A DNA stretch of 51,295 bases from an uncultured Oscillospiraceae bacterium (GTDB taxonomy: Bacteria > Bacillota > Clostridia > Oscillospirales > Oscillospiraceae). A model generated the notes under the pieces. The model saw only the letters and a list, made by a program, of their open reading frames with translations, made no database searches and had not been told where the DNA came from. Positions 49,036 to 51,295 of the stretch are shown here, in pieces (the stretch's first letter is position 1; each line of letters opens with the position of its first letter). Both the position numbers and the translations under genes were made by a program. Location of the stretch: contig CAJUPU010000008.1 of the NCBI GenBank assembly GCA_910588495.1, positions 44,935-96,229 of the forward strand. The letters run 5' to 3'.

Positions 49036-49072
49036 GACCGGCCGGACCCTTTTGGGTCCGGCCGGTCTTTTC
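49036..49072 (+). terminator. terminator of the rpoN-HIT unit
   Basis: GACCGGCCGGACCC pairs exactly with its complement across TTTT and ends in TTTT. Confidence 0.9.
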
Positions 49073-49095
49073 CCGGGCGGCGCGGGCAAAAAGAA

Positions 49096-49122
49096 GGGGG
49101 CGGGCCATTCGGCCCGTCCCCT
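49096..49122 (-). terminator. flagellin gene terminator
   Basis: GGGGACGGGCC and GGCCCGCCCCC (minus strand, one wobble) form a stem followed by TTCTTTTTG. Confidence 0.8.
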
Positions 49123-49155
49123 TTGCTGGTCTATGCGGTTTGCGCCAAAAACAGA

Positions 49156-51237
49156 TCACTGCAACAATTGCAGGACCCCCTGGGGCACCTGATTGGCCTG
49201 GGCCAGCATGGCCTGGGCGGACTGGATCAGGATGTTGTTCTTGGTGTACTTCATCATCTCGGCGGCCACGTCGGTGTCGCGGATGGTGGACTCGGCGTCC
49301 TGGATGTTCTCGGTCATGACGGACAGGTTGTTGATGGTGTGGTCCAGACGGTTCTGGGTGGCGCCCAGAGTACCGCGGATGTCGGACACCTTGTTGATCG
49401 CGGCCTTGATCACGTCGATCGCGGCGGCGGCGCTGGTCTGGTCGTCGATGCGGATCTTGTCGATGCCCAGAGAGTCGGTGTGGATGTCCTTGATGTTCAC
49501 CTTCAGCTGGTTGAAGTCCTCGGCGGTGTCGCCGATCTGGAGGGTCAGGGACTTGCCCGCCTCCTTCACCACGTTGGTGGTGGACTGGGCGCTGCCGAAC
49601 GCCTGGATCTGATTCTCCAGGCCCCAATCCTTCTCGGTCAGGTTGGCGCCGCCGGTGTAGGTGGTGCGCTCGTTGACCACGATCATGGTGCCCCGCTCCT
49701 CCACCTGGACGTCGAACATCTCGTTGTCCTTGGCGGCCACGGACAGGCGATCCAGCGCCTTGCGCAGGTCGTTATTGTACGCCACCTGATCGGCCGGAGT
49801 GGTGGAGTCACCCATCGTCTTGTTCAGATTGGTCAGGTCACGGATGTCAACGACCTTCACGTAGTCGGCGTAGTCGGCATTGAAGGTGGTATCGCTGCCG
49901 GCGAAGATGTAGTACTCATCGCCCAGCTTCAGCCCCTTGCCGTCGGCAATGACGTCATAGCCATTCTGCTCGACCTTGGTCAGGTTGGCATCAGTGCTGG
50001 CGGGGGCGGACTTGAAACGGATCAACGCCTGAGCGTAGATGGTGCCGCCGGGGGTGGTGCCCTCGTTCACATGGCAGGTGGCCAAATTGCCCAGGTCCTT
50101 GTCGTTCAACGCGGCCAGGAAAGCGTCGGCATCGGCATCGGTCACGCCATTTTTCTTCACAGACCCAAAGTTGAAGTTGCCCGCGAAGGTGTTCTTGGTG
50201 GCATTGGTCTTGTCGAACTCCTTTGTCGCCAGGTTGTAACCGTCATCGGTCATCTCGAAGTGGAGCTTGTCGCCCTCGCGGGTCACGGCGTACTCGATAT
50301 CCTGACCGCCCGTGGTAATGGTGACCTTGCCGTCGCCCTTTTCATTGATGACATCCATGATAGCAGTGGCGATATCCTCGGAGGTGACGCCCTCGTTGCC
50401 CGCGACCAGAGAATAGTCGAGAACTTTGCCGTCCACCTTCAGCTGGTTGCCGGTGCCCTTGTTGTCCGCCGTGCCTGCCTGGATAACAAATTGCAGGTTT
50501 TCGATCTTCTTACCGGCGGGGGCGCTGTAGTTCATGCCGTCGAAGTCCACAGTGAACGTGGTCTTGCTGGACACCTTGGCGTCCTGGTGATAACGGACAC
50601 TGGTGTCGCTCTGGTCCAGCGTACCGGCGCCGGAGGCCGCATACCCGCCAGACAGCAGGAGGCCGCCCTTACCGTTTGCGCCGCCAGGGACAGCCGTATC
50701 GCCGCCAGCGATATCAGTCGCGGCGTTTGAACCGGCAGGGATGCCGTTGATGTTGTTGCCGATGACCATCCCAGCGAACACGGTGGTGGTGTTGGCCACC
50801 CGGCCGTCGGCGTCCATGGAGCCGTCCAGCAGCTTGATGCCGTTGAAGTTGGCGCTGTCGGCGATGCGGTTGATCTCGCTGTTGAGCTGGTCCATCTCCT
50901 TCTGGAGCTGGGCGCGGTCGGTGGTGTTGTCGTAGGTGCCGTTGGCGGACATGGTCGCCAGCTCCACCATACGGTTGAGCATGTCGTGGACCTCGGTCAG
51001 CGCGCCCTCGGCGGTCTGCACCAGGGAGATGCCGTCCTTGGCGTTCTTCTGGGCGGTCTCCAGGCCGGTGATCTGGGCGCGCATCTTCTCGGAAATGGCC
51101 AGACCGGCGGCGTCGTCGCCCGCGCGGTTGATCTTGTAGCCGGAGGAGAGCTTCTCCAGGTTGGCCTTCATCGCGGACACATTGTTGGTGTAGTTGCGGT
51201 AGGCGTTCATCGCCATGATATTGTGTTGGATACGCAT
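49156..51237 (-). CDS. flagellin with a large central domain
   Basis: This 693-residue filament protein has conserved D0/D1 ends: N-terminal MRIQHNIMAMNAYRN and LSSGYKINRAGDDAAGLAISEKM (about 30-53), C-terminal IRGTLGATQNRLDHTINNL and NILIQSAQAMLAQANQVPQGVL. The middle (about 150-590) is long, beta-like and Thr/Asp-rich, making it well above a basic flagellin of about 275 residues. ATG 51237 follows GAGGAG at 8 bp. The promoter, possibly sigma-28, is cut by the window edge. It shows that the organism is, or was, motile. Confidence 0.94.
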   Translation of the reverse strand: MRIQHNIMAMNAYRNYTNNVSAMKANLEKLSSGYKINRAGDDAAGLAISEKMRAQITGLETAQKNAKDGISLVQTAEGALTEVHDMLNRMVELATMSANGTYDNTTDRAQLQKEMDQLNSEINRIADSANFNGIKLLDGSMDADGRVANTTTVFAGMVIGNNINGIPAGSNAATDIAGGDTAVPGGANGKGGLLLSGGYAASGAGTLDQSDTSVRYHQDAKVSSKTTFTVDFDGMNYSAPAGKKIENLQFVIQAGTADNKGTGNQLKVDGKVLDYSLVAGNEGVTSEDIATAIMDVINEKGDGKVTITTGGQDIEYAVTREGDKLHFEMTDDGYNLATKEFDKTNATKNTFAGNFNFGSVKKNGVTDADADAFLAALNDKDLGNLATCHVNEGTTPGGTIYAQALIRFKSAPASTDANLTKVEQNGYDVIADGKGLKLGDEYYIFAGSDTTFNADYADYVKVVDIRDLTNLNKTMGDSTTPADQVAYNNDLRKALDRLSVAAKDNEMFDVQVEERGTMIVVNERTTYTGGANLTEKDWGLENQIQAFGSAQSTTNVVKEAGKSLTLQIGDTAEDFNQLKVNIKDIHTDSLGIDKIRIDDQTSAAAAIDVIKAAINKVSDIRGTLGATQNRLDHTINNLSVMTENIQDAESTIRDTDVAAEMMKYTKNNILIQSAQAMLAQANQVPQGVLQLLQ

Positions 51238-51295
51238 GATAAAACTCCTCGTATAATAAGATTTGCAGAAGAATTTTAAGTGTATCTGCATAGTG

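Overview
The window looks like chromosome of a GC-rich anaerobic Firmicute, most likely a gut clostridium of the Oscillospiraceae (Flavonifractor/Intestinimonas/Lawsonibacter-like). The signs are strong Shine-Dalgarno sequences and TTGACA/TATAAT promoters in GC-rich DNA, a glycine T-box, RNase Y, PepV, ZapA, an S-layer-homology protein and flagellin. The genus is inference from gene content only.

Positions 1-22.6 kb are housekeeping backbone. In order they hold an XRE/desulfoferrodoxin fusion regulator, a TrpR-like YerC repressor, a DauR/YheO regulator, a PepV dipeptidase, a uracil permease behind a transcription attenuator, a polar amino acid ABC operon (SBP-permease-ATPase), RNase Y, dCMP deaminase coupled to ApbE, a zinc-ribbon membrane protein with DUF3788, mreC and maf, mutS, a U32 peptidase/RlhA-like protein, zapA, and glyS with its T-box leader. 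Intergenic spaces here carry a family of GC-rich repeats with units of about 134-136 bp. One unit sits inside the apical loop of the glyS T-box antiterminator. It is flanked by GACAA on both sides, and removing it rebuilds a compact normal antiterminator.

A tRNA-Met/tRNA-Glu/tRNA-Val cluster lies at 22.76-23.06 kb. The 3' 46 bp of tRNA-Val are repeated exactly at 41.27 kb, which bounds an 18.3-kb island. The island's left half (23.1-31.3 kb) is the mobile part: a Fic protein, a low-GC two-gene module, a tyrosine recombinase with an apparent ACG start, small element genes, an excisionase-like HTH protein, a replication-type HTH protein and a DUF6076 protein. The right half (31.3-40.9 kb) is metabolic cargo: fructokinase, GH32 beta-fructosidase, an LplABC/YtcQ-type sugar ABC importer, a LacI regulator with palindromic operators around two divergent promoters, and three membrane or lipoprotein genes including a DUF624 protein. 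Together these would import and hydrolyse a sucrose or fructan-type sugar and phosphorylate the fructose. Three genes in or next to the island (fic, a CHAP-like amidase, a second integrase) carry single-base frameshifts, two of them in homopolymers.

The right flank (42.6-51.3 kb) holds a phage-tail-like small protein, a large S-layer-homology surface protein, rpoN (sigma-54), a HIT hydrolase and a large flagellin whose promoter region runs off the window end.
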